A stretch of 64,000 bases of DNA. Source: Streptosporangium album (GTDB taxonomy: Bacteria; Actinomycetota; Actinomycetes; Streptosporangiales; Streptosporangiaceae). Shown here piece by piece: positions 18,551-26,784 of the stretch. Position 1 is the stretch's first letter, and each line of letters starts with the position of its first letter. The notes under the pieces are model-generated. The model was not told where the DNA came from. It searched no databases and saw only the letters and a list, made by a program, of their open reading frames with translations. A program made the position numbers and the translations under genes. The stretch covers positions 806,001-870,000 of the forward strand of contig NZ_JACHJU010000001.1 of assembly GCF_014203795.1 (NCBI RefSeq), given 5' to 3'.

Positions 18551-19708
18551 TCATGCTTCCTTGTCGGTGACCCCGGCGGAATCAAAGGTGGCCACCTCGT
18601 GCATCACCCTGACCGCGGCGCAGACGAGCGGGTGGGCGAGCAGGCCTCCGGTGCCCTCTCCTAGCCGGAGTTCCAGCTCGACCAGGGGCCGCAGGTCCAG
18701 GTGTTCGAGCGCGGCGCGGTGGCCGGGCTCGGCCGAACGGTGCCCGGCCACGCAGTGGTCCACCACGTCGGGAGCCAGCGCGGCCGCCGCCAGCGCGGCC
18801 GATCCCGCGATGACACCGTCGAGGATGACCGGCACCCTCAGCGCCGCTCCTCCCAGGATGAATCCGGCGATCGCCGCGTGCTCCAGCCCGCCGACCGCGG
18901 CCAGCGTCTCCAGCGGCGGCACAGCCCGGCCCGCCGCCGACGCCTGCTCCCGCTCCGGCGCAGCCGGGCTCGCCGCCGACGTGCGCTCCGGCGCGTCGGC
19001 GGAGCCGTTCTCCGCTCCGCCGTCCAGGCCGTTCACCCGCAGGGCCCGCCGGACCGTCTCGACCTTGCGGGTCAGGGTCTCGTCGTCGATCCCGGTGCCC
19101 CTGCCGGTCACACCCGCCGCGTCCTGGCCGGTGAACGCGCAGATCAGCGCGGCGGAGGCGGTGGTGTTGGCGATGCCCATGTCCCCGGTGATCAGGCAGC
19201 GGGCCCCTTGGCCGACGAGCTCGCGGGCCACCGCGATCCCGGCCTCCAGCGCCGCGACCACCTGCCCGGCGGTCATCGCCGGCCCGCGTGACAGGTCGGC
19301 CGTGCCGTACGCGACCTTGCTGACCGTCAGTCCCGGCGAGGGATGCAGATCGGCGGCCACTCCGACGTCGACGACGGTCACCGAGGCGCCGACCTGGGCG
19401 GCGAAGGCGTTGACCACGGCTCCGCCCGCGAGGAAGTTGCCGACCATCTGCACGGTGACCTCCTGCGGCCACGGGCTCACCCCCTGGGCGTGGACGCCGT
19501 GGTCGGCGGCGAAGATCGCCAGAGCCGCGGGGGCCGGGAGCGGCGGCGGGCTGACGGCCGCGGCTCCGGCCAGCCGTACGGCCACCTCCTCCAGCACACC
19601 GAGGGCACCCCGGGGCTTGGTCAGGCTGTCCTGGTGGGCCCGGGCCGCGGCGAGGGCCGCCGGGTCCGCGGGCCGGATCGCGGCGACGGTCTGCTCAAGA
19701 ATGGTCAT
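18551..19708 (-). CDS. cobT: Nicotinate-nucleotide:dimethylbenzimidazole phosphoribosyltransferase
   Basis: About 385 aa. CobT makes alpha-ribazole phosphate for the lower ligand of cobalamin. Family motifs are intact: SLTKPRGALGVLEE near the N-terminus, AIFAADHGVHAQGVSPWP, TGDMGIANTTASAAL, VTGRGTGIDDETL, GGLEHAAIAGFILG, LDGVIAGSAAL, GHRSAEPGH and the catalytic-Glu segment LGEGTGG. Compared with ordinary CobT (~350 aa) it carries a ~40-residue Ala/Ser/Glu-rich insertion at about residues 226-265, which looks like a surface loop. The gene lies 41 bases downstream of the CbiX-type gene and upstream of cysG, so an operon is likely. Confidence 0.93.
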   Translation of the reverse strand: MTILEQTVAAIRPADPAALAAARAHQDSLTKPRGALGVLEEVAVRLAGAAAVSPPPLPAPAALAIFAADHGVHAQGVSPWPQEVTVQMVGNFLAGGAVVNAFAAQVGASVTVVDVGVAADLHPSPGLTVSKVAYGTADLSRGPAMTAGQVVAALEAGIAVARELVGQGARCLITGDMGIANTTASAALICAFTGQDAAGVTGRGTGIDDETLTRKVETVRRALRVNGLDGGAENGSADAPERTSAASPAAPEREQASAAGRAVPPLETLAAVGGLEHAAIAGFILGGAALRVPVILDGVIAGSAALAAAALAPDVVDHCVAGHRSAEPGHRAALEHLDLRPLVELELRLGEGTGGLLAHPLVCAAVRVMHEVATFDSAGVTDKEA

Positions 19709-19748
19709 ACCGTCCAGTGTCCCCCGGGAACGGCGTCTCCCGGAAAGA

Positions 19749-20576
19749 TCACCAGGTGATCCCGCTGAGCGCCTCCTCGTAGCGTTCGACGATCACGTCG
19801 GCCAGGCCCTCGCAGTCGCCGATGACCTCGGCACAGCGGACGTCGAGGTCGGGGTGGCCCGCGGCGTAGGCCATGGCCTGGGCCCAGACGCGGTCCAGCA
19901 CGCCACCGGCGAACAGCAGGTAGGGGACGACGATCACTCGCTTGGCGCCGAGGCGGCGGCAGCGCTCGATGCCGCCGGGCACACCGGGTGGGGTGAGGGA
20001 GACGAAGGCGGTCTCCACGGTCATGTACTCGTGGGCGTGGGTCTCCCAGAACAGGCGGGAGACCCGGTGCACGTCGGCGTTCGTCTCGGGGCTGGTGGAG
20101 CCGTCACCGACCAGGACCACGGCGGTCTCGCCGATCTCGATGCGCTCGGGTTCGTCGTCGAACGGCACGGCGGCCGCGGGGACCAGGCGGAGGCTGGCGA
20201 CCTCGGCCGCGGCGTCGGCCAGGCGCTCGGCGAGCAGTGCCAGGATGCGGGGGTCGGCCCCCAGGGGGCGGCCGTAGTCGCAGGCGAGCATGGGATGCCG
20301 CTCGTGCTCGCGGGCCATCGCACCGAGGATGTCGGCGCCGATCCGCGCGTCCCCGGTGAGACTCAGCGGCAGCGCCACCATGCGGTGATGCCCACGCGCC
20401 ACCAGCGAGGCGACCGAGTCGCTGAGGCGCGGTCTGGCCTTGGAGACGTATCCGCCGGACACCTCGGCCGCCGTCTGGTCGAGACGGCAGCGCAGCCTGT
20501 GGACGAATCTGCCGAATTCAGCAGATCCATCGTCATCATGCGAGCCCTGCCCGATGAGCAGCAGCGGCGGTTTCAT
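19749..20576 (-). CDS. CbiX/SirB-type sirohydrochlorin chelatase, two-domain
   Basis: About 275 aa with two tandem chelatase half-domains, as in long CbiX/SirB proteins. The first starts PPLLLIGQGSHDDDG and the second is around AVVLVGDGSTSPETN, ending with IVVPYLLFAGGVLD. The family inserts cobalt, iron or nickel into sirohydrochlorin or relatives. The usual N-terminal G-H-G-S metal-ligand His is replaced by Gln10, and His13 lies three residues later; the second half lacks it too. Metal preference, or even activity, is therefore uncertain. The ATG at 20576 is the only sensible start; the open frame upstream belongs to another gene's DNA. Gene order chelatase-cobT-cysG suggests cobalamin or sirohaem synthesis. 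Confidence 0.8.
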   Translation of the reverse strand: MKPPLLLIGQGSHDDDGSAEFGRFVHRLRCRLDQTAAEVSGGYVSKARPRLSDSVASLVARGHHRMVALPLSLTGDARIGADILGAMAREHERHPMLACDYGRPLGADPRILALLAERLADAAAEVASLRLVPAAAVPFDDEPERIEIGETAVVLVGDGSTSPETNADVHRVSRLFWETHAHEYMTVETAFVSLTPPGVPGGIERCRRLGAKRVIVVPYLLFAGGVLDRVWAQAMAYAAGHPDLDVRCAEVIGDCEGLADVIVERYEEALSGITW

Positions 20577-20682
20577 GGAAACAGGACTCCAATGACCTTG
20601 ACCTGGGGATACGCAACAGCGATTCGCGAGGATATCCGATAACGCCACGGCATGGACAGGTAACGGTTCCGCAAAGGCATGA

Positions 20683-20740
20683 CTGATCAAGGCCGGGCGG
20701 ATCACATGGGGACGGCGGGACGAGAGATGTCCTTGATCAG
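20683..20740. terminator. 10-bp inverted repeat with long loop at the end of a GNAT gene
   Basis: ctgatcaagg (20683-20692) and ccttgatcag (20731-20740) are perfectly complementary, separated by 38 bases. The repeat overlaps the stop codon of the minus-strand GNAT gene. It could be a weak terminator or a regulatory site for the chelatase operon that starts at 20576. Confidence 0.4.
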
Positions 20741-21279
20741 GTGAGATCGGCTCTGAGGAGGCCGAACACGACGACGTCGTGCGGGCCGTCGTCCTCCAGT
20801 TCGGCGGCGCGCAGCACACCCTCCCTGACGAACCCGGCCTTCTCCGCCACCCTGAGCGAGGCGGTGTTGTCCAGATTGGCGCGGAGTTCGATCCGGCGCA
20901 GGGAGGTGGCCGCGAACGCCCAGCGGGCCAGGCCGCGCACGGCCTCGGGGGCGTAGCCGCGTCCCCGGTGCAGCGGGTGCACGCCGTACCCGACCTCGGT
21001 GGTTCCGGTCCCCCACAGGGTCTTGAACAGGCTGATCGCGCCCACGACGAGCCCGTCGGCGTCCATCGCCAGGTGCACGCCCTGGCCGGAGTGGCGCAGT
21101 TCGTGCACGCCACGGGCGAGCCATTGCGTGATGCCGGACGGGTGACCGGGCGCGCCAGGCGGGAGGAAGGCGTGGCGTGCCTCGATGACGGAGCGGATCC
21201 GGCCGGCGTCGGCCGGGGCGAAAGGACGGAGAGTGAGCCGTTCGGTCGTGACGGACGGATCGGGCATTCGCGCGGTCAC
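20737..21279 (-). CDS. GNAT-family N-acetyltransferase (RimJ/RimL-like)
   Basis: About 180 aa. The RimJ/RimL-type opening TTERLTLRPFAPADAGRI, the acetyl-CoA-binding segment VGYGVHPLHRGRGYAPEAVRG and the C-terminal motif NTASLRVAEKAGFVREGVLR are all present. Such enzymes acetylate N-terminal or side-chain amines; the substrate is unknown. I chose GTG 21279 because AGGGAG lies 5 bases upstream. The frame is open further, to GTG 21339 and ATG 21333, but without a ribosome-binding site. The lut operon ends about 40 bases beyond 21339 on the same strand. Confidence 0.8.
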   Translation of the reverse strand: MTARMPDPSVTTERLTLRPFAPADAGRIRSVIEARHAFLPPGAPGHPSGITQWLARGVHELRHSGQGVHLAMDADGLVVGAISLFKTLWGTGTTEVGYGVHPLHRGRGYAPEAVRGLARWAFAATSLRRIELRANLDNTASLRVAEKAGFVREGVLRAAELEDDGPHDVVVFGLLRADLT

Positions 21280-21377
21280 ACGCTCTCCCTGGGGCGGAAA
21301 CGGAGGGGTGCACAGCTCATCCCAGTGGGGCATACCCACGCAACTCGGCGGCCCGGCCCCGGGAGGGCGGGGCCGGG

Positions 21378-22127
21378 TCAGCGGACGATCACGACCTCCA
21401 GCGTGCGGGGACCGTGAACGCCCTCGACCCGGTTCAGCTCGATGTCACTGGTCGCCGAGGGGCCGCTGATCCAGGTCAGCGGCCGGGCCGGGTCGAGCAT
21501 CCGCACGGCTTCTGGCACGCCCGCGACGATCTGGCCGGCCCGCACCACGCACAGGTGGTAGTCCGGCACCAGGGTCAGCGCCCGCCGTCCCTGTCCGGGG
21601 CCGGCGTCCAGCACGATCGTGCCGGTCTCGGCGATCCCCAGCGCGCACCCCGTGACCACGCCGTCGGCCGCGTCCAGCGCCGCCGCGCTCAGCGCGGGCT
21701 CGTCCCCCAGGATCGCGGCGGTTCCGGGCCCGGCGGCGCCCTCCCGCGTGGCCCCGTCGGCTCCGGGTTCAGGTGCCGCGTGCCCGGGACGGTCGGCCGC
21801 CGCCTCGACGGCCGACCGCACGGCCCGTGCCCACTCCTCCGGCAGCCCGTCGGGGACGACCAGCCGGGTGGCCGCCCGGCGTCGCAGCGCCGCCGTGATC
21901 GCCTCCGCCGCCTCGGCCGCGTCCACCACATGGACGACGGCCCGGTAGTCGGCCACGCGCTCGGCGAACAGCTCCACCACGCCGTCCGTGCCCGGCGACG
22001 TGCGGTAGGCGCGGGTGATCGCGACCTCCGGGGCGCCGGCCACGGCCGCGCGGATCCGCGACAGGATCAGCTCCCTGCCTCCGGTGGACGTGCCCGTCCG
22101 CGTTCCTCGCGTCGCTCGGCCGCTCAT
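21378..22127 (-). CDS. lutC: Lactate-utilisation protein C (LUD domain)
   Basis: About 249 aa. It has an LUD-domain core with the typical end segments [13 protein letters not shown] and the C-terminal [24 protein letters not shown]. LutC is the non-FeS member of the LutABC L-lactate oxidation complex, passing electrons towards the respiratory chain. ATG 22127 is chosen because it overlaps the lutB stop as ATGA (22124-22127); the frame is open nine codons further. A disordered Ala/Glu/Gly-rich insertion occupies about residues 115-140. Last gene of the lutA-lutB-lutC operon. Confidence 0.93.
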   Translation of the reverse strand: MSGRATRGTRTGTSTGGRELILSRIRAAVAGAPEVAITRAYRTSPGTDGVVELFAERVADYRAVVHVVDAAEAAEAITAALRRRAATRLVVPDGLPEEWARAVRSAVEAAADRPGHAAPEPGADGATREGAAGPGTAAILGDEPALSAAALDAADGVVTGCALGIAETGTIVLDAGPGQGRRALTLVPDYHLCVVRAGQIVAGVPEAVRMLDPARPLTWISGPSATSDIELNRVEGVHGPRTLEVVIVR

Positions 22128-23536
22128 CGGGTGCCTCCGTCGGTCCGGCCCCACCAGTCGCGGAAGGACTCGGCGGGGATGTCGGGGATGTCACGGGTGT
22201 CGGTCCAGGCGGACAGCGGGCCGGGCAGACGTCCGGGGACGAACCTGCGCAGGCGGCCGCCGAGGCGCTGGGCGCCGGCCAGCCGTGCCGGACTGTTGAG
22301 CACCCAGCCGGCCGCGCGCATGCCCAGACGTTCGGCACGCGGGTGACGGGCCTTGCCGCGCAGATGGATCAGGACCTCGGGGATGTCGATCGCCACCGGG
22401 CAGGCCTCGAAGCAGGCGCCGCAGAGGGTGGAGGCGTACGGCAGGGAGGCGTCCAGCTCCGATTCCATGCCGCGTAGCTGCGGGGTGAGGATCGCGCCGA
22501 TCGGGCCGGGGTAGACGGAGCCGTAGGCGTGACCGCCCGCGCGCTCGTAGACCGGGCAGACGTTCAGGCAGGCCGAGCAGCGGATGCAGCGCAGCGCCTG
22601 GCGGCCGACCTCGTCGGCGAGGACCCGGGTACGGCCGTTGTCGAGCAGGACGAGATGGAACTCCTGCCCCTCGACCGCGCCGGTCCAGGTCGAGGTGTAG
22701 GGGTTCATCCGCTCGCCGGTCGAGCTCCGGGGCAGCAGCTGGAGGAAGACCTCCAGGTCCTGCCAGGTCGGCAGCAGCTTCTCGATGCCGACCACGCTGA
22801 TCAGCGTCTCGGGGAGGGTCAGGCACATCCGGCCGTTGCCCTCGGACTCCAGCACGACCAGCGTGCCGGTCTCAGCGATCATGAAGTTCGCACCGGAGAT
22901 CGCGACCTTGGTGGACAGGAAGCGTTCCCTCAGGTGGAGCCGGGCGGCCTCGGCGAGGGCGCGGGGCTCGTCGGTCAGCCCCTCGGGGGCCGCGCGGCCG
23001 AAGGAGGCCATCTTCTCCTGGAAGATCTCGCGGATCTCCGACCGGTTGCGGTGGATCGCGGGGACCAGGATGTGGGAGGGCCAGTCGTCGCCGAGCTGCA
23101 CGATCAGCTCGGCGAGGTCGGTCTCGTAGGCGGAGATCCCCTGGTCCTCGAGTGCCTCGTTGAGGCCGATCTCCTGGGTGGCCATCGACTTGACCTTGAC
23201 CACGGTGGTCTCGCCGGTCGCCTTGACCAGGCCGGCGACGATCCGGTTGGCCTCCTCCGCGTCGGCCGCCCAGTGGACGTGCCCGCCGGCCGCGGTGACC
23301 GCCTCCTCCAGCTGGAGGAGGTAGCGCTCCAGGTTGCGCAGGGTGTGGTCCTTGATCTCCTTGCCCGCGGTCCGGAGCTCCTCCCAGTCGGGCAGCTCGG
23401 CCACCACGGAGGCCCGCTTGCCGCGGATCGTGTGCGTGGCCTTGCGCAGGTTGAACCTGAGCTGGGAGTCCTGTACGGCCGCCGCGGCGTTCTGGGGGAA
23501 CGCGGGCATGCCGAGGAACGTGTTGCCGCCGCTCAT
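22124..23536 (-). CDS. lutB: Lactate-utilisation iron-sulfur protein B
   Basis: About 470 aa. An LUD domain fills residues ~60-290 ([22 protein letters not shown]). Two 4Fe-4S cluster motifs follow: [20 protein letters not shown] and [20 protein letters not shown]. LutB is the iron-sulfur electron carrier of the LutABC complex that oxidises L-lactate to pyruvate. ATG 23536 is preceded by GGGAGGGG. The start overlaps the end of a 30-aa frame between lutA and lutB (23533-23625). Confidence 0.93.
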   Translation of the reverse strand: MSGGNTFLGMPAFPQNAAAAVQDSQLRFNLRKATHTIRGKRASVVAELPDWEELRTAGKEIKDHTLRNLERYLLQLEEAVTAAGGHVHWAADAEEANRIVAGLVKATGETTVVKVKSMATQEIGLNEALEDQGISAYETDLAELIVQLGDDWPSHILVPAIHRNRSEIREIFQEKMASFGRAAPEGLTDEPRALAEAARLHLRERFLSTKVAISGANFMIAETGTLVVLESEGNGRMCLTLPETLISVVGIEKLLPTWQDLEVFLQLLPRSSTGERMNPYTSTWTGAVEGQEFHLVLLDNGRTRVLADEVGRQALRCIRCSACLNVCPVYERAGGHAYGSVYPGPIGAILTPQLRGMESELDASLPYASTLCGACFEACPVAIDIPEVLIHLRGKARHPRAERLGMRAAGWVLNSPARLAGAQRLGGRLRRFVPGRLPGPLSAWTDTRDIPDIPAESFRDWWGRTDGGTR

Positions 23537-23625
23537 CGCGCGTCCCCTCCCCCGGGCGCCGGTGTCGCGTGGCCGTGCGGGGACCGGTCGGTGGAGAAGA
23601 CCGGCGTGCGCATGATGTCGATCAT
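23533..23625 (-). CDS. Possible 30-aa peptide coupled to lutA and lutB
   Basis: ATG 23625 overlaps the lutA stop as ATGA (23622-23625). The frame ends in a TGA that overlaps the lutB ATG (23533-23536), so it fits the gap exactly. The product begins MIDIMRTPVFSTDR and ends in a Pro/Gly-rich tail; no domain is recognised. lutB has its own strong ribosome-binding site within this frame. It may be a genuine micropeptide or only a bridge that keeps ribosomes coupled. Evidence is positional only. Confidence 0.3.
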   Translation of the reverse strand: MIDIMRTPVFSTDRSPHGHATPAPGGGDAR

Positions 23626-24338
23626 CGAGTGGCCTCCGTGGTGGCGAGGATCTCGGCGAGGTGCATGATCCGGACACCGGCGCGCTGGCGTTTGAGGGTG
23701 CCGCCGATGTGCATCAGGCAGGAGTTGTCCGCCGCGCAGAGCACCTCGGCTCCGGTGGCCATGATGTTGCCCACCTTGTCGCCGCACATGGCGGCGGAGA
23801 CGGCCGGGTTCTTCACCGCGAAGGTGCCGCCGAACCCGCAGCACTCCTCGGCTCCGGGGAGGGGGACCAGCTCCAGCCCTCTGACCTGCTGGAGCAGGCG
23901 GGTGGGCCGGTCGCCCAGGTGGAGGCCGCGCAGGGAGTGGCAGGTCGGGTGGTAGGTCACCCGGTGCGGGAAGGACGCGCCGACGTCGGTGACGCCGAGG
24001 ACGTCGACGAGGAACTCGGAGAGCTCGTGGACCTTCGGCACCGTCGCGGCGGCCTCGTCGGTCCCCACCAGCCGGGGGTACTGCTCGCGGACCATCGCGG
24101 CGCACGATCCCGACGGCGCGACGACCGCGTCGTATCCGGCGAAGACGTCCAGGAAGTGCCGCGCCAGCCGTCTCCCCTCCTCGGGGTATCCGGTGTTGAC
24201 GTGCATCTGGCCGCAGCAGGTCTGCGCCTGAGGGAACTCGATGTCGCATCCGAGGCGGCGCAGCAGTGTCACGACCGCCCGCCCGGTGCCGGGGAACAGC
24301 GTGTCGTTCACACACGTGATGAACAGGGCGACGCGCAT
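23622..24338 (-). CDS. lutA: Lactate-utilisation protein A (CCG-domain, glycolate oxidase FeS-subunit-like)
   Basis: About 238 aa with two cysteine-rich CCG repeats, CCGQMHVNTGYPEEG and ECCGFGGTFAVKNP, as in LutA, GlpC and heterodisulfide-reductase-type proteins. They bind FeS clusters and couple substrate oxidation to electron transfer. It is the first gene of lutABC on the minus strand. The promoter lies in the short gap to the divergent FadR-type regulator, which carries two palindromic boxes (24357-24383). Confidence 0.93.
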   Translation of the reverse strand: MRVALFITCVNDTLFPGTGRAVVTLLRRLGCDIEFPQAQTCCGQMHVNTGYPEEGRRLARHFLDVFAGYDAVVAPSGSCAAMVREQYPRLVGTDEAAATVPKVHELSEFLVDVLGVTDVGASFPHRVTYHPTCHSLRGLHLGDRPTRLLQQVRGLELVPLPGAEECCGFGGTFAVKNPAVSAAMCGDKVGNIMATGAEVLCAADNSCLMHIGGTLKRQRAGVRIMHLAEILATTEATR

Positions 24339-24356
24339 GGCACTCCTTCCGCTGTT

Positions 24357-24383
24357 TGGTCAGACCACAGTATGGTCTGACCA
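24357..24383. promoter_or_regulatory. Tandem TGGTC-N-GACCA operator boxes between lutA and its FadR-type regulator
   Basis: TGGTCAGACCA (24357-24367) and TGGTCTGACCA (24373-24383) are each perfect odd palindromes and are also inverted copies of each other, separated by cagta. TGGTCxGACCA is the known half-site style of GntR/FadR-subfamily regulators such as LldR and PdhR. The boxes sit between the divergent lutA and fadR-type genes. Binding by the neighbouring regulator, released by lactate or a related acid, is the obvious prediction. Confidence 0.8.
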
Positions 24384-24407
24384 TATTTCGCCACAAGAGG
24401 AGGTCCC

Positions 24408-25259
24408 TTGAGCGGATGGCAGCCCGTCCGACGCACCCGGGCGTTCGAGGACGTGATCGCCCGGATCGAGGAACGCATCGCGGGCGACGGGCTCACGGTC
24501 GGCGACCGCCTGCCGGGCGAGCGCCAGCTCGCCGAGCAGCTCCAGGTCAGCCGGTCGTCGGTGCGCGAGGCGATGCGTGTGCTGGAGACGCTGGGCGTGG
24601 TGTCCTCACAGGCCGGACGGGGCCCCGACGCGGGAGCCGTACTCATCTCACGGCCCGCCGGGGCCCTGACCGACCTGCTCCGGCTGCACCTCGGCCTGTC
24701 GAGCCTCTCCCTTGAGGAGGTCATCGACGCCCGGCTGATGATCGAACAGTGGTCCGCCGCGCGCGCCGCCGTCCAGGGGGCCGACCTGTCGGTCCTGGGC
24801 GGCGCGCTGGAGCGGATGGACCACGCGGCGACGGCCGAGGATTTCGTCGAACACGACACCGCCTTCCACGTCGCCATCGCCGAGGCCTCGGGCAACCGTC
24901 TGATCGCCGCCATGATGCGTTCCCTGCGCGACTCGGTCCGCCGCTACGCCATCGAGGCGGTCGAACGCCTCGGCGACACGAGCGGGCTCAGGGCCGACCA
25001 TCATCGGATCCACCGGGCCATCGCCTCCGGAGACCACGTGGAGGCGTCGGCCGCCGTCGCGACCCACCTGCGGCGCGCCTATCCGGACATCTCACCCACC
25101 TCGACCCCCTCGGCCACCCCGCGGAGCTCGGGCGCCGAAGACCGGGGTCGGCCCGAAGACCGAGCCGGGTCCGAAGACCGAGCCGTCTCCGAAGGAGAAG
25201 GGCGGCACGAGGAACGGAGGCGGTGCGACGAACGGGGGCGGCCGGACGGAGTCGGCTGA
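24408..25259 (+). CDS. GntR/FadR-subfamily regulator (FCD domain), probable lactate-responsive
   Basis: About 283 aa. A GntR winged helix (VGDRLPGERQLAEQLQVSRSSVREAMRVLETLGVV) is followed by an all-helical FCD ligand domain with metal-binding acidic/His residues (HDTAFHVAIAEASGN; ADHHRIHRAI). AGGAGG lies 5 bases before the TTG start at 24408. Gene position, divergent from lutABC with two TGGTC-N-GACCA boxes between, makes it the probable lut repressor. The last ~50 residues form a charged repetitive tail (DRGRPEDRAGSEDRA) absent from ordinary FCD proteins. That tail overlaps the convergent sulfatase gene by 168 bases. Confidence 0.88.
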   Translation: MSGWQPVRRTRAFEDVIARIEERIAGDGLTVGDRLPGERQLAEQLQVSRSSVREAMRVLETLGVVSSQAGRGPDAGAVLISRPAGALTDLLRLHLGLSSLSLEEVIDARLMIEQWSAARAAVQGADLSVLGGALERMDHAATAEDFVEHDTAFHVAIAEASGNRLIAAMMRSLRDSVRRYAIEAVERLGDTSGLRADHHRIHRAIASGDHVEASAAVATHLRRAYPDISPTSTPSATPRSSGAEDRGRPEDRAGSEDRAVSEGEGRHEERRRCDERGRPDGVG

Positions 25260-26681
25260 ACGGCAGTTCGCGCCGGAACATACCGCCAGCGCGTCGAGCT
25301 GCTGATCGAACTGGGCGATGACGGCCGGCGAGACCTCGGAGACGAGGTTGTGCAGCTGGTAGGGGTCCCTGGCGAGGTCGTAGAGCTGGTACTCACCGGT
25401 CGAGTAGCGGACGAAGGTGTTCTGGGAGGTCCGCATGCCCTGGTAGGCGGGGACCGGCGTCTGCCGGCCCGACTCCTCGCTGGTCGGGCGGTAGAACTCC
25501 AGCAGGACGTTCTGCCGCCAGCGGGGAGGTGTCCGGCCGCGCAGGAGCGGGAGCAGGGACCTGCCCTCGGTGAAGGCGGGGAGCTGGGCCCCGGCGAGCT
25601 GGGCGAAGGTCGGGGAGAGGTCCACGTTGGCGCCCATCTCGCTGACGACGCCGAGGGGTTTGACCCCCGGCCCGCGGACCAGGAGAGGCACCTTGATCGA
25701 CTCGTCGAACGGGGTCGTCTTGCCCTGGGCGAGGCGGTGCTGGCCCAGATGGAACCCGTTATCGGAGCTGAAGAATATGTAGGTGTTCTCCAGCTTCCCC
25801 GCCGCTCGCAGGGTCTCCACCAGGGCGCCGACCATGTCGTCCACGCCGAGCATGGCCCGGAGTCGGCGGCGGTAGCGCTCGTCGATCTTCTCGACCGTCC
25901 GTGTCGTGAACCTCGGACGCGAGCTCAGCCAGCGGGGCTCGGCGCTCACGTCCGGCTGGTCGAAGGACGGGGGCCGGGGAGCGGTCGCGTCGGCGAAGTC
26001 CCCGGCGTGCCGGGGCGCGTAGTTGGACGGGTTGTGCGGGGCGATCGGGGCGAGGTACAGGAAGAACGGATCGGTGCTCGCCTGGGAGACGAACGCATCG
26101 GCCTTCTGGCTGAGCACGTCCGCCAGATAGTCCTCCGGCGCGTAGCCGTGGTCGGTCAGCAGCCCGTTCTCGTTGAGCGTGTATCCGTACTCGTTGTAGA
26201 GCTGGCGGACCGGGACGTCCCACTCGTCCCAGCCCGGCGGCACATATGTGGCTTCGGCGGCCCCTCCGGGGTAGTGATTTAGATATTTGCCCATTAATCC
26301 GGTGCGATAGCCGGCCGATTTCATCCACGTGCCGATAGTGGAACGCTCCAAACCAGAATTATGGAACTTTGTGAACCCCCCCTCGGGCGCCGTGTTGGTC
26401 AGCACGCCGTGGCTGTGAACGTACTGGGAGCGCAGGATCGACGAGCGCGAGGGACAGCACCAGGAGTTCGACACGAAGAACTGCTCAAAGCTGGTGCCCT
26501 GCAGGGCGATTTGATTCCATATATTCGGGAATTTCTGTAAATCCCCTGCCTCCAGGTCATCGACAAGGATGAACACGATGTTCGGTCGTTCGGCGACCTG
26601 GGCAACGGCGGGAGCGACTCCCGAGGCCGTGAAAACGGCCAGCAACATCAGACACAGGGCCTTGCGGACAGCGTTGAGCAC
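25092..26681 (-). CDS. Secreted type I sulfatase (arylsulfatase family)
   Basis: About 529 aa. Residues 1-28 form a Sec signal peptide ending AVAQVA. The catalytic core starts PNIVFILVDDLEAG, with metal ligands Asp41/Asp42. The formylglycine signature is CCPSRSS with Cys75 as the residue to be converted. Later metal-site segments include APHNPSNY and IFFSSDNGFHLGQHRL. It should hydrolyse sulfate esters outside the cell. A formylglycine-generating enzyme is required but not encoded here. The C-terminal ~55 residues after VCSGANCRS are Pro/Phe/Gly repeats (FGPGSVFGPTPVFG) and are encoded by DNA that also encodes the FadR tail. Part of the N-terminal coding region is less GC-rich than its neighbours. 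Confidence 0.9.
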   Translation of the reverse strand: MLNAVRKALCLMLLAVFTASGVAPAVAQVAERPNIVFILVDDLEAGDLQKFPNIWNQIALQGTSFEQFFVSNSWCCPSRSSILRSQYVHSHGVLTNTAPEGGFTKFHNSGLERSTIGTWMKSAGYRTGLMGKYLNHYPGGAAEATYVPPGWDEWDVPVRQLYNEYGYTLNENGLLTDHGYAPEDYLADVLSQKADAFVSQASTDPFFLYLAPIAPHNPSNYAPRHAGDFADATAPRPPSFDQPDVSAEPRWLSSRPRFTTRTVEKIDERYRRRLRAMLGVDDMVGALVETLRAAGKLENTYIFFSSDNGFHLGQHRLAQGKTTPFDESIKVPLLVRGPGVKPLGVVSEMGANVDLSPTFAQLAGAQLPAFTEGRSLLPLLRGRTPPRWRQNVLLEFYRPTSEESGRQTPVPAYQGMRTSQNTFVRYSTGEYQLYDLARDPYQLHNLVSEVSPAVIAQFDQQLDALAVCSGANCRSADSVRPPPFVAPPPFLVPPFSFGDGSVFGPGSVFGPTPVFGARAPRGGRGGRGG

Positions 26682-26737
26682 AAAGGCTCGTTTCCCAGAA
26701 GGCCGAATATCGACACCTCCCTATCGACCAGTCAAGA

Positions 26738-26751
26738 TAGAACGTGTTCTA
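26738..26751. promoter_or_regulatory. KstR-like box upstream of an F420-dependent oxidoreductase
   Basis: TAGAACGTGTTCTA fits the published KstR consensus TnnAACnnGTTnnA exactly (arms TAGAAC/GTTCTA, 2-base spacer). It lies 34 bases before the LLM gene start and 57 bases before the divergent sulfatase start. KstR represses sterol side-chain and ring catabolism genes in mycolic-acid actinomycetes. No kstR gene is in the window. Confidence 0.65.
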
Positions 26752-26784
26752 ATTAAGGTGCGTTTATCCGTCTGGAGGCCCCCT

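Noticed and set aside
17166..20740. Cobalamin riboswitch before cysG, cobT or the chelatase
   Set aside because: I could not find a B12-box-like sequence in the upstream gaps (18399-18550, 20577-20736). A covariance search would settle it.
20577..21113. N-terminal extension of the chelatase frame
   Set aside because: This DNA encodes the GNAT protein in another frame; the chelatase domain begins right at ATG 20576.
26569..26784. 72-residue N-terminal extension of the LLM oxidoreductase
   Set aside because: It would cover the KstR-like box and divergent sulfatase start; GTG 26785 has a good ribosome-binding site and the family-typical start.
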